Shown: positions 25,328 through 32,388 of the stretch, piece after piece
Numbering within the stretch: position 1 is the stretch's first letter
Layout of the letters: every line of letters begins with the position of its first letter
Assembly: GCA_018668695.1 (NCBI GenBank)
Contig: JABJBS010000073.1
Coordinates: forward strand, 1 to 32,388
Source: Deltaproteobacteria bacterium
Lineage (GTDB): Bacteria > Myxococcota > XYA12-FULL-58-9 > JABJBS01
Direction: 5' to 3'
DNA: 32,388 bases
Notes under the pieces: model-generated
What the model saw: only the letters and a program-made list of their open reading frames with translations
Told to the model about the DNA's origin: nothing
Database searches by the model: none
Program-made: the position numbers and the translations under genes

Positions 25328-27639
25328 GAGAGAAGTCCTTTTAGCCCCTGCTTTGAAGCTCTCCGGCTCTCACCAATGGTATCGAGCAGAATCTCCAGGT
25401 ACTGAATCTCTTCATGAAAATCAAAATGGGAAACTTCGAGTTTTTCGTTCAACGCAATAATCACATCGGTATCGTCGTAGTAACGAATCGCGATATATTT
25501 CACTAAGTCAAAACGCAGATGACGACTAAGCTGCGAGACAAAGTGCATAAAGGGCTCTTCTTTACCGTCCCAGGGTGCTCCAAAGAGCTGCGCAAACAAT
25601 TCAAAGCCGCGTTCATCCTCAAGCCGGGTAAAGGCCCAAGCCAATCCTCTTCTAACCATAGGATCTTCAGCCAATTGCGAGGTCATAAGCTTATCAAGAT
25701 GCTTCATGAATGTTTTGTCACGAAGTGAACCCACCACATAAAGTACGGACACCAGCATTTGTGTATCGTAGCCATCGAGAATCTCTCGCGTGATACCCTC
25801 ATACAATTCTCGGTCCTGACGATAATGCGCAAGGCCCATCAAAGCGTTGGCCCGGACACGAGGCACCGGCCACTCAACAAATTCACGAAAATACCGAGCG
25901 AGGTTTTTGTCTTTAAAAACGCTTAGAACTTCCAGGGTATTTGCCACGACACGCTCGTCCTCATCTTCCAAGCCATTTAGAAGAAACGGAATCGCCTTGC
26001 GACCATAAAGTGATGCAATCATCTGTGCGGCATTCATTCGAACTTTTAGGCTGTGACTCATTTCCTTGGCCATCATAATTTTGGCTAGGAATTGAATGGC
26101 TTCGTATCGGTTCGACAATTTCAAGGCGTCTAGCACCGCTATCTGTATTTCTTCTTTATCCGATTTAAACTGATGTAAAATCGTTTCAGTAGTCTGGTCA
26201 TCGTGGCTCACATGACCCAACCCCATAATAATCGTCTTGCGCAGCACTTGCTTAGGCTCAGCGCTAAGAAGCTCTCCCATATGCTCCGAGTATTGAGGCG
26301 GCTTTAAAAATGAAAGAGCCTGCACCGCTCCCACCGCAGATGTTTTATTACCCTCATAAACAAACTGATAGAGTGCTGCGACTAAACGTTTTTCAAAGCC
26401 CATGAGTAAGACCAAGGCGATGGTCAGCAACGTGATAATAATACTGCCTAATAGGAATCGCTCAGATTCCAACGCAGCACTCGTGTATGAGTAAAGCATG
26501 GCCAGTGGTACACCCACCGCACTGTAATAAAAAATGCTGTGCGCTGAACGAAGTTTGGTTCGAAGCTTACCCGCAAAACTTGTGATGACCATCTGGACCG
26601 AAGGATTGAGCAGGCTGTTCTCTGCAACCCGTCGAACAATGGCCAATGCAAGGAACGCATAAAAGACATCGGTCCATGTTGCCACCAGAGCGACCGTTAA
26701 AACCGAAGCGATGTAAAAGATAATCAGCCGAATCGGTGAAGTGTGAGTTCTCTGGACCTGGCGACCAATTCCAATGGTGATTAAGATGACGAAGAAACTG
26801 GCGACTAAGTAGTAGTCGGCCATCACTCCGCGGATTGCCGCGTAGGACGAGAGTTCTTCTTTTAAAACAACGGAAACCAGATAGCTTTCCGAGACTTTCG
26901 CGGCCCCCAGACAAATAACGAGCATACCGAAAAAGATATAAAAGCCTTTAAATTTATCAAAACTTGCAGGCTCGTCCCGGTCAAACCCCATATCTTCACC
27001 GGTCTGATAGCGAACTTCTAGATTGCGAGTAGGAACAAACTGAAGAAGTAAAAGTCCTGATACCATGAGGTACATTAAGACCAGACACAGCATCGTCTCA
27101 TTGGGCCCTAGGTCGCCCGGATAAACCTTAGAAGCGACGATAACCACGACAGTACCAATTTCATAGGACGTTCCCAGGTAAGCAAAATAAGACTGGGCTA
27201 CCGCCGGGTTCAAATGGCGTAGTAAGACCTCACCACACATCCAGCGGTGGAATGCTGTACTCAGAATAATAAGTAGGTACCAGACCAGAGCCTGAGTGGA
27301 GTGCCCGGGCGAGGTTACCACCAAAGCCAAAACCAACGCTGCGAAACCCAGAGTTACCCATAACGCCAACTTAGAAAACTTGCTTTGCTCCCAATCCACT
27401 CGAGGTAGGACAAAAGAGAAAAGCATGCTGCCAACCGTGGCTACATAAACCGCATGGATCGGTTCAAAAGTCGCAAGTAGGTAAGCCTCAGCTCCAATAC
27501 GGCCAAAGTTCAGTAACCCTCCGACCAAAAAGCCGAGGATCAATATTGCTAATCGATTACTTAGAACCATAAAGCCGATGGTTCCCCTTCTCGTGATTGC
27601 GACCCTCTTACGAATTCTCCCGAGCGGAGTAATACGCAT
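25324..27639 (-). CDS. Polytopic transporter-like protein with C-terminal HEAT-like repeats
   Basis: A 771-residue inner-membrane protein. A basic N-terminus (RIRKRVAITRR) precedes roughly 10-12 hydrophobic segments over residues 25-420, with an MFS or ATP/ADP-translocase-like layout. From about residue 430 to 740 the chain becomes soluble, with HEAT-like helical repeats (ALSFLKPPQ, MGLGHVSHDD, AVLDALKLSNRYEAIQFL, LNGLEDEDERVVANTLEVL, ARYFREFVEWPVPRVRANALMGL). From memory, NTP/NDP exchange transporter-like proteins with HEAT tails are found in several environmental phyla. ATG 27570 is an alternative start that would remove the basic extension. The methyltransferase gene lies upstream on the same strand, 62 bases away. 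Solute and role are unknown. Confidence 0.78.
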   Translation of the reverse strand: MRITPLGRIRKRVAITRRGTIGFMVLSNRLAILILGFLVGGLLNFGRIGAEAYLLATFEPIHAVYVATVGSMLFSFVLPRVDWEQSKFSKLALWVTLGFAALVLALVVTSPGHSTQALVWYLLIILSTAFHRWMCGEVLLRHLNPAVAQSYFAYLGTSYEIGTVVVIVASKVYPGDLGPNETMLCLVLMYLMVSGLLLLQFVPTRNLEVRYQTGEDMGFDRDEPASFDKFKGFYIFFGMLVICLGAAKVSESYLVSVVLKEELSSYAAIRGVMADYYLVASFFVILITIGIGRQVQRTHTSPIRLIIFYIASVLTVALVATWTDVFYAFLALAIVRRVAENSLLNPSVQMVITSFAGKLRTKLRSAHSIFYYSAVGVPLAMLYSYTSAALESERFLLGSIIITLLTIALVLLMGFEKRLVAALYQFVYEGNKTSAVGAVQALSFLKPPQYSEHMGELLSAEPKQVLRKTIIMGLGHVSHDDQTTETILHQFKSDKEEIQIAVLDALKLSNRYEAIQFLAKIMMAKEMSHSLKVRMNAAQMIASLYGRKAIPFLLNGLEDEDERVVANTLEVLSVFKDKNLARYFREFVEWPVPRVRANALMGLAHYRQDRELYEGITREILDGYDTQMLVSVLYVVGSLRDKTFMKHLDKLMTSQLAEDPMVRRGLAWAFTRLEDERGFELFAQLFGAPWDGKEEPFMHFVSQLSRHLRFDLVKYIAIRYYDDTDVIIALNEKLEVSHFDFHEEIQYLEILLDTIGESRRASKQGLKGLLS

Positions 27640-27701
27640 CCTTCGACGCGCCTGAAAAGGCTATCAAGGCCCCGGGAGTCAGTCCAACATCCAAGAAATA
27701 G

Positions 27702-28367
27702 TTACAGAATCCCGGATATGACCATATGTCGATCGGTTAAAATATCAATCGCCAAACGGTCGCTCAAACCAGCCTCTTCCAGCTGAATATTCACCTCTTC
27801 TAGTGAAAATGCCGCCAAAAGAGAGTTAAAGAAGTCTAATTTCAAGATTTCGGGCTCATTGGGCGTGTAACGCTCCACCATAGCTCGGGCAGCTTCAGGG
27901 GTTTCAGGCCGGTAAAGGTCTGCAATATAGACCCGAGTCGACGGCTTGCTCGCTTTTTTGACCACTGTCCATAAATCCGATGGGTTGTGTAAGTGATGAA
28001 GAAGCGAGCTCGAAAAGATTAGAGAATAAGATTCCTGTGGCAATGTAAGTGCTGGAAGACGCTGATTTAGGAGAGACATTCTGGTTTGCAGGCCCCGCTT
28101 CACAAGCTCTCGGCGCCCCAGCTCTAGCATCGGTTCGGAACCATCCACTCCGTGAACCGTCATCTCCCTAAACTTTTCCAGCAGCCGAACCGAAACATCC
28201 AGTGGTCCGCAACCTAAATCCAGGCAGGCACTGGTAAAATCAAAATCTGAAAAGCGCTTAGCCAGTGCGTCAACAATTCCTTGATGCCCAACTGAGAAAT
28301 CAGCATCGGCATAGGCAGCCGTTTGCTGCGGATCTATCATGAGCTCTGGTTCGAGTACTCTTTGCAT
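27702..28367 (-). CDS. Class I SAM-dependent methyltransferase
   Basis: A 221-residue cytosolic enzyme with the methyltransferase-25/11-type fold. Motif I is LDLGCGPLDVSV; VHGVDGSEPMLELG carries the acidic ribose-binding residue, and SYSLIFSSSLLHHLHNP is motif IV with the following helix. The ATG has an AGGAG site 7-8 bases upstream, so the start is secure. No substrate-specific domain is recognised. The gene is upstream of the HEAT-repeat membrane protein on the same strand and may share its transcript. It is divergent from a Cys-rich lipoprotein across 142 bases. Confidence 0.85.
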   Translation of the reverse strand: MQRVLEPELMIDPQQTAAYADADFSVGHQGIVDALAKRFSDFDFTSACLDLGCGPLDVSVRLLEKFREMTVHGVDGSEPMLELGRRELVKRGLQTRMSLLNQRLPALTLPQESYSLIFSSSLLHHLHNPSDLWTVVKKASKPSTRVYIADLYRPETPEAARAMVERYTPNEPEILKLDFFNSLLAAFSLEEVNIQLEEAGLSDRLAIDILTDRHMVISGIL

Positions 28368-28509
28368 TCAGTCTCCTGCTCTAGGAAATCCATATCGGTC
28401 ACAGGCCTTTGAAGCAATTAGGCCGATCCCGCTCCGACTTTAACTTGTTTGTCACGAAGATTATCTTCTATCCTTAACCTAAGAACTTAATTTTGGAGAT
28501 TCCCCGCCC

Positions 28510-29235
28510 ATGCGACTCAACCTTCTTTGGACATCTGGATTGGCCCTACTCTTATTGATTGGGTGTGCTGGAGAAAGTGCCGATGGCGGCGATCGCTCGT
28601 CGTCCCAGCAAGAGGGCGACAATGCAGATAACGATTCGTCTAACTCCGGAGATGAAAATACCTCGGATGATCTTGCACCTGTTCCGATCTGTGTGACCGG
28701 ATGCGACACCCCCGCCGACTGCGACATCTACAACGGACAATACAGCGCATACGATGCAAGTCACTACACCTGCAGCGACGGCGGTTGCACATGGCTCGGC
28801 TGTAACTCACACGCTGAATGCGCTGAGATTCAGCCTAATTACCGTTGTCATCCCATGCCCTTCACCGATTTTAAATCTTGTGTACCTGGGTGCGCGTCAG
28901 ACTCTGATTGCGGCTACGCCGCCGCCGGGACCCATTACGACCAGGATAATTATCGCTGCGATGAAGGTGCATGCGTCTATTCCGGTTGCAATAATGATTT
29001 GGAGTGCCAAGAAAACTTGGGCGCAGCATCCACTTGCGCAGACCCTTTTAACATTGGACAAACCACTTGCTACACAAGCTGCAGCACCTCAGCCGACTGC
29101 GGGACCAGCGACGCATCGGCTGCCTACGACGCCGATAACCACAGCTGTGAAGACGGTCTTTGTATCTATACTGGCTGCCGTAACGACCAAGAATGTGAAG
29201 AGACGTATGAAGGAATGATCTGCCTTGGTGGATGA
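28510..29235 (+). CDS. Cys-rich repeat lipoprotein
   Basis: A 241-residue secreted lipoprotein with signal and lipobox LLIGC (Cys19), then a long acidic Ser/Asp/Asn linker to about residue 58. The rest is three copies of a ~60-residue Cys module with the pattern GCxxxxDC, a Tyr/Asp-rich YDxxxYxC or YDADNHSC segment, and C.DG.C.Y.GC.N..EC. Such disulfide-rich modules are common in myxobacterial surface proteins of unknown function. The next gene (the N-terminal glutamine amidase) is 94 bases downstream on the same strand and unrelated in kind. Export and disulfide bonding are confident; function is not known. Confidence 0.82.
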   Translation: MRLNLLWTSGLALLLLIGCAGESADGGDRSSSQQEGDNADNDSSNSGDENTSDDLAPVPICVTGCDTPADCDIYNGQYSAYDASHYTCSDGGCTWLGCNSHAECAEIQPNYRCHPMPFTDFKSCVPGCASDSDCGYAAAGTHYDQDNYRCDEGACVYSGCNNDLECQENLGAASTCADPFNIGQTTCYTSCSTSADCGTSDASAAYDADNHSCEDGLCIYTGCRNDQECEETYEGMICLGG

Positions 29236-29329
29236 AGTTCAACACGAAAATATCATTAGAAATCAACTCAAGCACCGGTGACTGGGCCAGAAGCCCGGCG
29301 CCAGACTCAGAGCTCTAAAAGGAGTGCCC

Positions 29330-29863
29330 ATGTCTTTCGAACCCAAGTATCAAGCAAACTACTGCGAGGAGAACATTTGGCATCTCTCCAATGAGCCCGC
29401 ACTTGAAAAGCTTGAGAAGTTTGCAGTTGTTATTTCCAACCCGGCGAAGTGTTTTGCCATGTGGGACCAAAAATTAGCTGCCGCTGGCGAGCCTGTGATG
29501 TGGGACTACCATGTTATTCTTGTGACTCGGGGTGAAAAACTCGAAATCTGGGACCTGGATACCACCCTCGGTTATCCCGTCCCCGCCCAAGAGTGGGTTC
29601 AAAAAAGCTTCCAAGCAAGCGCCACCATGCCCGAGGCTTTCCACCCAATGTTTCGAGTGGTCGATGCAAAAACATTTCGTGAAGATTTTAGCTCCGATAG
29701 AAGCCACATGCTCGAAGGTGAAAACACTTACCGCGAACCCGTACCTTCATGGCCCATCATTGGCGATGGCAAGCCGGGAAATCTGCACCGATTTATTAAT
29801 ATGAGTTTCCCATTTGTGGGAGAGGTTTTTGACCTGGATGATTTTACGATTTGGTTAGGTTAG
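29330..29863 (+). CDS. NTAQ1-like protein N-terminal glutamine amidohydrolase
   Basis: A 177-residue soluble protein that matches eukaryotic NTAQ1 (WDYHV1) along its whole length: YCEENIW near the N-terminus, VMWDYHVIL, IWDLDTTLGYPVP, a FRVVDAKTF-FSSDRSHM block, YREPVPSWPII and a C-terminal DDFTIWLG. The catalytic triad expected from human Cys28-His81-Asp97 is present as Cys12, His61 and Asp75. NTAQ1 deamidates N-terminal Gln of proteins to Glu, creating a secondary N-degron. The start ATG 29330 has AAAAGGAG just upstream; GTG 29324 is less likely. The 3' end overlaps the convergent PUA-like gene by 4 bases. Its bacterial pathway partner would be an N-end-rule aminoacyl transferase and ClpS, neither seen here. 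Confidence 0.93.
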   Translation: MSFEPKYQANYCEENIWHLSNEPALEKLEKFAVVISNPAKCFAMWDQKLAAAGEPVMWDYHVILVTRGEKLEIWDLDTTLGYPVPAQEWVQKSFQASATMPEAFHPMFRVVDAKTFREDFSSDRSHMLEGENTYREPVPSWPIIGDGKPGNLHRFINMSFPFVGEVFDLDDFTIWLG

Positions 29864-30390
29864 AGCGATGCTTGCTCAGGCAAGCCAAACGCTGAACCGC
29901 CCCGCTCTATTGACCAACTTTTAGGGAAATAGCTTTCAAGTTCCGCGCCCCCTTCGGCTGGAAACCTCAGAAAACCAAGCCCCATCACGATGCCCTCGTG
30001 CTTTACAACGATATAACCTTGGCTCGTGCATCGCTCTATTTCAGCGTCTTCGAGATTGATGGTCTCACGAGATAAGAAGGCATCCGTTTCATCACGCGTC
30101 AGTGACACCACATTACGCGAAGCATGTCCGCCAATGAAGTAAACAGCTGCGGTCGTGAGCTTTGGAAAGCGCATTTGTGCGTGCAAAAAAGTAATCCCTT
30201 TTGCTTCCACGCCATGGCCTTCAACCGGAACATGATCCTTGTTTACAATGGAAACAAGACGGCTGTTGGAACGAAAAAATACCAGATTGTTGAACACACC
30301 TGGGTCGATACCGAAACGCTCACAAACCAAGGTCCTAAGACTATCCTGGTCCACTTCTTCGGTACGCTGTACAAGCTGCGGATACGCCAT
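29860..30390 (-). CDS. RsmF-type PUA-like domain protein (separate RNA-binding half)
   Basis: A 176-residue protein resembling the C-terminal PUA-like domain of RsmF-type 5-methylcytosine rRNA methyltransferases: a VEAKGITFLHAQ-like strand, then LTTAAVYFIGG, a RETINLEDAE segment, and GYIVVKHEGIVMGLGFLRF near the end. It starts at ATG 30390 with AGGGG about 8 bases upstream. The gene lies 51 bases after the stop of an RsmB/NOP-family methyltransferase on the same strand. In E. coli RsmF the catalytic and PUA-like parts are in one chain; here they look like two co-transcribed proteins. The domain call is from pattern memory and moderate; the neighbourhood makes it more likely. Confidence 0.7.
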   Translation of the reverse strand: MAYPQLVQRTEEVDQDSLRTLVCERFGIDPGVFNNLVFFRSNSRLVSIVNKDHVPVEGHGVEAKGITFLHAQMRFPKLTTAAVYFIGGHASRNVVSLTRDETDAFLSRETINLEDAEIERCTSQGYIVVKHEGIVMGLGFLRFPAEGGAELESYFPKSWSIERGGSAFGLPEQASL

Positions 30391-30441
30391 TTCGAGCCCC
30401 TACTATACGTCTGTACGTAGTCGAAATTCCAAGCACTATTG

Positions 30442-31401
30442 TTATTCGACTCTTCTGAGAGCCGCAACAAAAAACCCACCTGTATTATTATGATGTGGGT
30501 AAAAACGAACGGCTCCCGATACCGCCGGGTGGAATTGTTGTCCAGCCCAGTTAGACAAACCTGGTGACGTTTTCAGGGCCGGAAGTACTATTTCGGGATC
30601 GCTTTTCTCACCGTGAAGCGGGACGATTTCGACGCTGCCATCGAACTCTTTAACGATAGTATCCAAGACACCCTCGTTCTCCTCCGGGGCATAGGTACAC
30701 GTGCTGTAGAGAACGGTTCCACCGGGGCGCGTTAAGCGCAACGCTCGACGTAAAATCCGCGTCTGCGTGACCACCAGCTTCTCGTGGAAACCTTCCTCTT
30801 TTCGAGTTAGGGCAGCCAAGCTCTTTCTGGAGTTGCCCTCACAAGAGCATGGGACATCGGCGAGGATTTTATCAAAAGGCCCCCACGCCAAAGGCAAATC
30901 GAAGCCATTTCGATTGGTCAGGGTAAGATTGATAATCCCAAGCCTCTCCTGATTACGGCGAAAAGCCCGAAGCCGTCCAAAAGAAGAATCATTGGCGATG
31001 ATGCTCCCTCGGTTTTCCATCCGCACCCCTATTTGGGAAGTCTTACTCCCCGGCGCCGCGCACATGTCGAGTACCCGGTCTCCGGGCTGCGGGTTCATGA
31101 TGGCAACTGGCACCATAGAGACTTCCTCTTGGATATAGATAAGTCCCGTGAGGTGCTCAAAGCGTTTACCCAAAGCGATTTTACTGTCTAATCGGTGCGC
31201 CCCTGGAAGCCAGGGCAAAGGTGTGGACTTGATACCATCGGCCCGAAAACGAGCCAAAAGCTCCTCTTCGGAAATCTTTAAGGTATTGACCCAAAAACAA
31301 TATGGGACGGGACTTGTGGCATACTCCACAAAGCTATCCCAATCGTCGATGATATCGCGGTAGCGGCTCAGGGCCGCCAATTCAGGTTCTCCAGCTTTCA
31401 C
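30442..31401 (-). CDS. RsmB/NOP family RNA (cytosine-5) methyltransferase, RsmF-like
   Basis: A 319-residue SAM-dependent RNA m5C methyltransferase. VLDMCAAPGSKTSQ is motif I; ADVPCSCEGNSRKS holds the release Cys of motif IV, and YSTCTYAPEENE the catalytic Cys of motif VI. FWVNTLKI in the N-terminal part is typical of the NOP/RsmF branch. The protein ends with GFFVAALRR right after the catalytic fold, without a C-terminal PUA domain; that domain appears as the next gene. It starts at GTG 31401, since an in-frame stop lies four codons upstream. It begins only 18 bases after the end of the Cys-repeat gene on the same strand. The probable target is 16S or 23S rRNA. Confidence 0.92.
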   Translation of the reverse strand: MKAGEPELAALSRYRDIIDDWDSFVEYATSPVPYCFWVNTLKISEEELLARFRADGIKSTPLPWLPGAHRLDSKIALGKRFEHLTGLIYIQEEVSMVPVAIMNPQPGDRVLDMCAAPGSKTSQIGVRMENRGSIIANDSSFGRLRAFRRNQERLGIINLTLTNRNGFDLPLAWGPFDKILADVPCSCEGNSRKSLAALTRKEEGFHEKLVVTQTRILRRALRLTRPGGTVLYSTCTYAPEENEGVLDTIVKEFDGSVEIVPLHGEKSDPEIVLPALKTSPGLSNWAGQQFHPAVSGAVRFYPHHNNTGGFFVAALRRVE

Positions 31402-31419
31402 AAAGGCCGCTTATATGAA

Positions 31420-32388
31420 TCAGGTGTCCCCGACAACCGTCAATGTGTAAGTGGATGCTTCGCCTGAAGAACAGCTATTGCCGCTTTGAAACTTCACTCG
31501 GATAAAGATGTACCGGCTGTCGTCTGGGTCAGAGAAGCTTAAGGTACTCACGTTGTCATTCCAACTGATGTTCACAGCTTCAGCTGTGCCACCGCTCGAA
31601 GATGAAAATCCAGCCAATTGCCCTGAACATGGGTTGTCGTAGTAAACCTCTAAGTCGTAGTCCACAGCTGAACCAGGGTCGACGGTAATGGTTGCACTCA
31701 GGTCCCAAGACAGTGCCCAGTTACTATAACCTTCTACAATGTTCATCCTAAACCAGTACTCACCAGCCAATCCTGAGAAGTTCAATGAGTCACCATAATC
31801 TCCGCGAATCAGACTCGTATTTCCGGGGCTGATCAGACCGCTGAGGTATTCGTCCAAGTCAATCCATTGCGAACAGCTTGGGTTTGAATTCAATGCATAT
31901 TCACAGCCATCAACCGCCACGCCGTTAGAATCACAATAGCCTTCTGAGCAAGTGCTCACCGCACAAGCGTAGCTGCTGCACACCGACGAGGCATTGGGCA
32001 AGTTACATGCGTTGCCGCAGCTTGAGCAGTTGCTGAGCGTTCCGAGCTGGGTTTCACAGCCGTTGACCGTATAGTCATCACAATCACCCCAGCCGTTGTT
32101 GCACTCTGGTGCGCATTGCCCGGCAGAACAAAAAGCCCCGCCATTGGCGTTGCTACAGGTCAGGCCGCAAGAGCCGCAATTGGATACATCGTTAAGCGTG
32201 TAAATCTCGCACCCATTGACGTCTTGGCTGTCGCAGTCGGCATAACCGGTGTTGCAGCCCGTCAACTCACATGTACCAGCCGCGCAGCTTTCAGAGCCGT
32301 TGGCTAGGTCGCAGCTGTTACCGCAGCTACCGCAATTACTCAGAGTATTAATGTTGGTTTCACAGCCATTGCTCGGGTCGCCGTCACA
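31420..32388 (-). CDS. Cys-repeat secreted protein, C-terminal part (partial, start outside window)
   Basis: The reading frame is open to the window edge, giving 322 residues without the N-terminus. The last three visible tandem repeats (about 42 residues each) have the form NGCET...LSNCGSCGNxC...C..G.C, with aspartate-rich DCDxxxxNGCE joints, a module common in myxobacterial surface proteins. They are followed by about 150 residues of beta-rich sequence (SLIRGDYGDSLNFSGL, YWFRMNIVEG, DYDLEVYYDNPC, YIFIRVKFQSG) resembling a pre-peptidase C-terminal or jelly-roll sandwich. A TTG at 32265 is internal leucine, not a start. It is probably exported and disulfide-bonded; function is unknown. Confidence 0.85.
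   Translation of the reverse strand, partial: CDGDPSNGCETNINTLSNCGSCGNSCDLANGSESCAAGTCELTGCNTGYADCDSQDVNGCEIYTLNDVSNCGSCGLTCSNANGGAFCSAGQCAPECNNGWGDCDDYTVNGCETQLGTLSNCSSCGNACNLPNASSVCSSYACAVSTCSEGYCDSNGVAVDGCEYALNSNPSCSQWIDLDEYLSGLISPGNTSLIRGDYGDSLNFSGLAGEYWFRMNIVEGYSNWALSWDLSATITVDPGSAVDYDLEVYYDNPCSGQLAGFSSSSGGTAEAVNISWNDNVSTLSFSDPDDSRYIFIRVKFQSGNSCSSGEASTYTLTVVGDT

Noticed and set aside
32143-32265. TTG at 32265 as start of the last Cys-repeat protein
   Set aside because: The same frame and the same repeat pattern run on to base 32388, so the codon is internal leucine and the gene is cut by the window edge.

Overview
The window looks like chromosomal DNA of a free-living Gram-negative bacterium of the old 'Deltaproteobacteria' grade, most likely Myxococcota/Bradymonadota. 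The grounds are roughly even base composition, many lipoproteins with a clear lipobox, several Cys-rich repeat proteins, lamin-tail domains and a TPR-cytochrome lipoprotein. This placement is inference: there is no rRNA gene, and no tRNA, insertion sequence, phage or CRISPR array was seen.

Layout. 98-2749 (minus) holds a carboxylate-amine ligase and a lytic transglycosylase lipoprotein. 3009-9024 is a surface-sugar block: rmlB and rmlD (minus), then divergently a sugar-nucleotide epimerase, a PLP sugar aminotransferase and a TPR/GT41 (SPINDLY/OGT-like) glycosyltransferase. 9021-12239 holds an LhgO-type oxidase, a small membrane-anchored zinc-ribbon protein and a retinol-saturase/carotenoid-isomerase-like flavoprotein. 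12350-16237 is a 1295-residue lipoprotein built from seven Cys repeats, three lamin-tail domains and two OB-like modules. 16432-18210 is a two-gene operon: a 3beta-HSD/HpnA-like SDR and a protein strikingly like animal steroid 5-alpha-reductase type 1, closed by a strong hairpin. 18463-21276 holds a small anchored protein and a five-heme cytochrome/TPR lipoprotein.

From about 21418 to 22567 there is no convincing protein gene. The plus strand has a sigma-70-like promoter, more than twenty stems (including three-way junctions, a GNRA-capped hairpin and perfect 10-12 bp helices) and a 17-bp terminator. I read this as a large structured noncoding RNA of about 1.15 kb that I cannot assign to a known class. 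It is the best candidate here for something undescribed.

22591-29235 holds an esterase lipoprotein, a flavin amine oxidase, a membrane transporter-like protein with C-terminal HEAT-like repeats, a methyltransferase and a Cys-rich lipoprotein. 29330-29863 encodes a clear homologue of the eukaryotic N-terminal glutamine amidase NTAQ1. It converges on a pair that looks like a split RsmF rRNA methyltransferase (PUA-like half at 29860-30390, catalytic half at 30442-31401). The window ends inside another Cys-repeat secreted protein whose start lies beyond base 32388.

Four convergent gene pairs end with overlaps of exactly 4 bases, so the genome is compact. That makes the 1.3-kb gene-free stretch stand out further.
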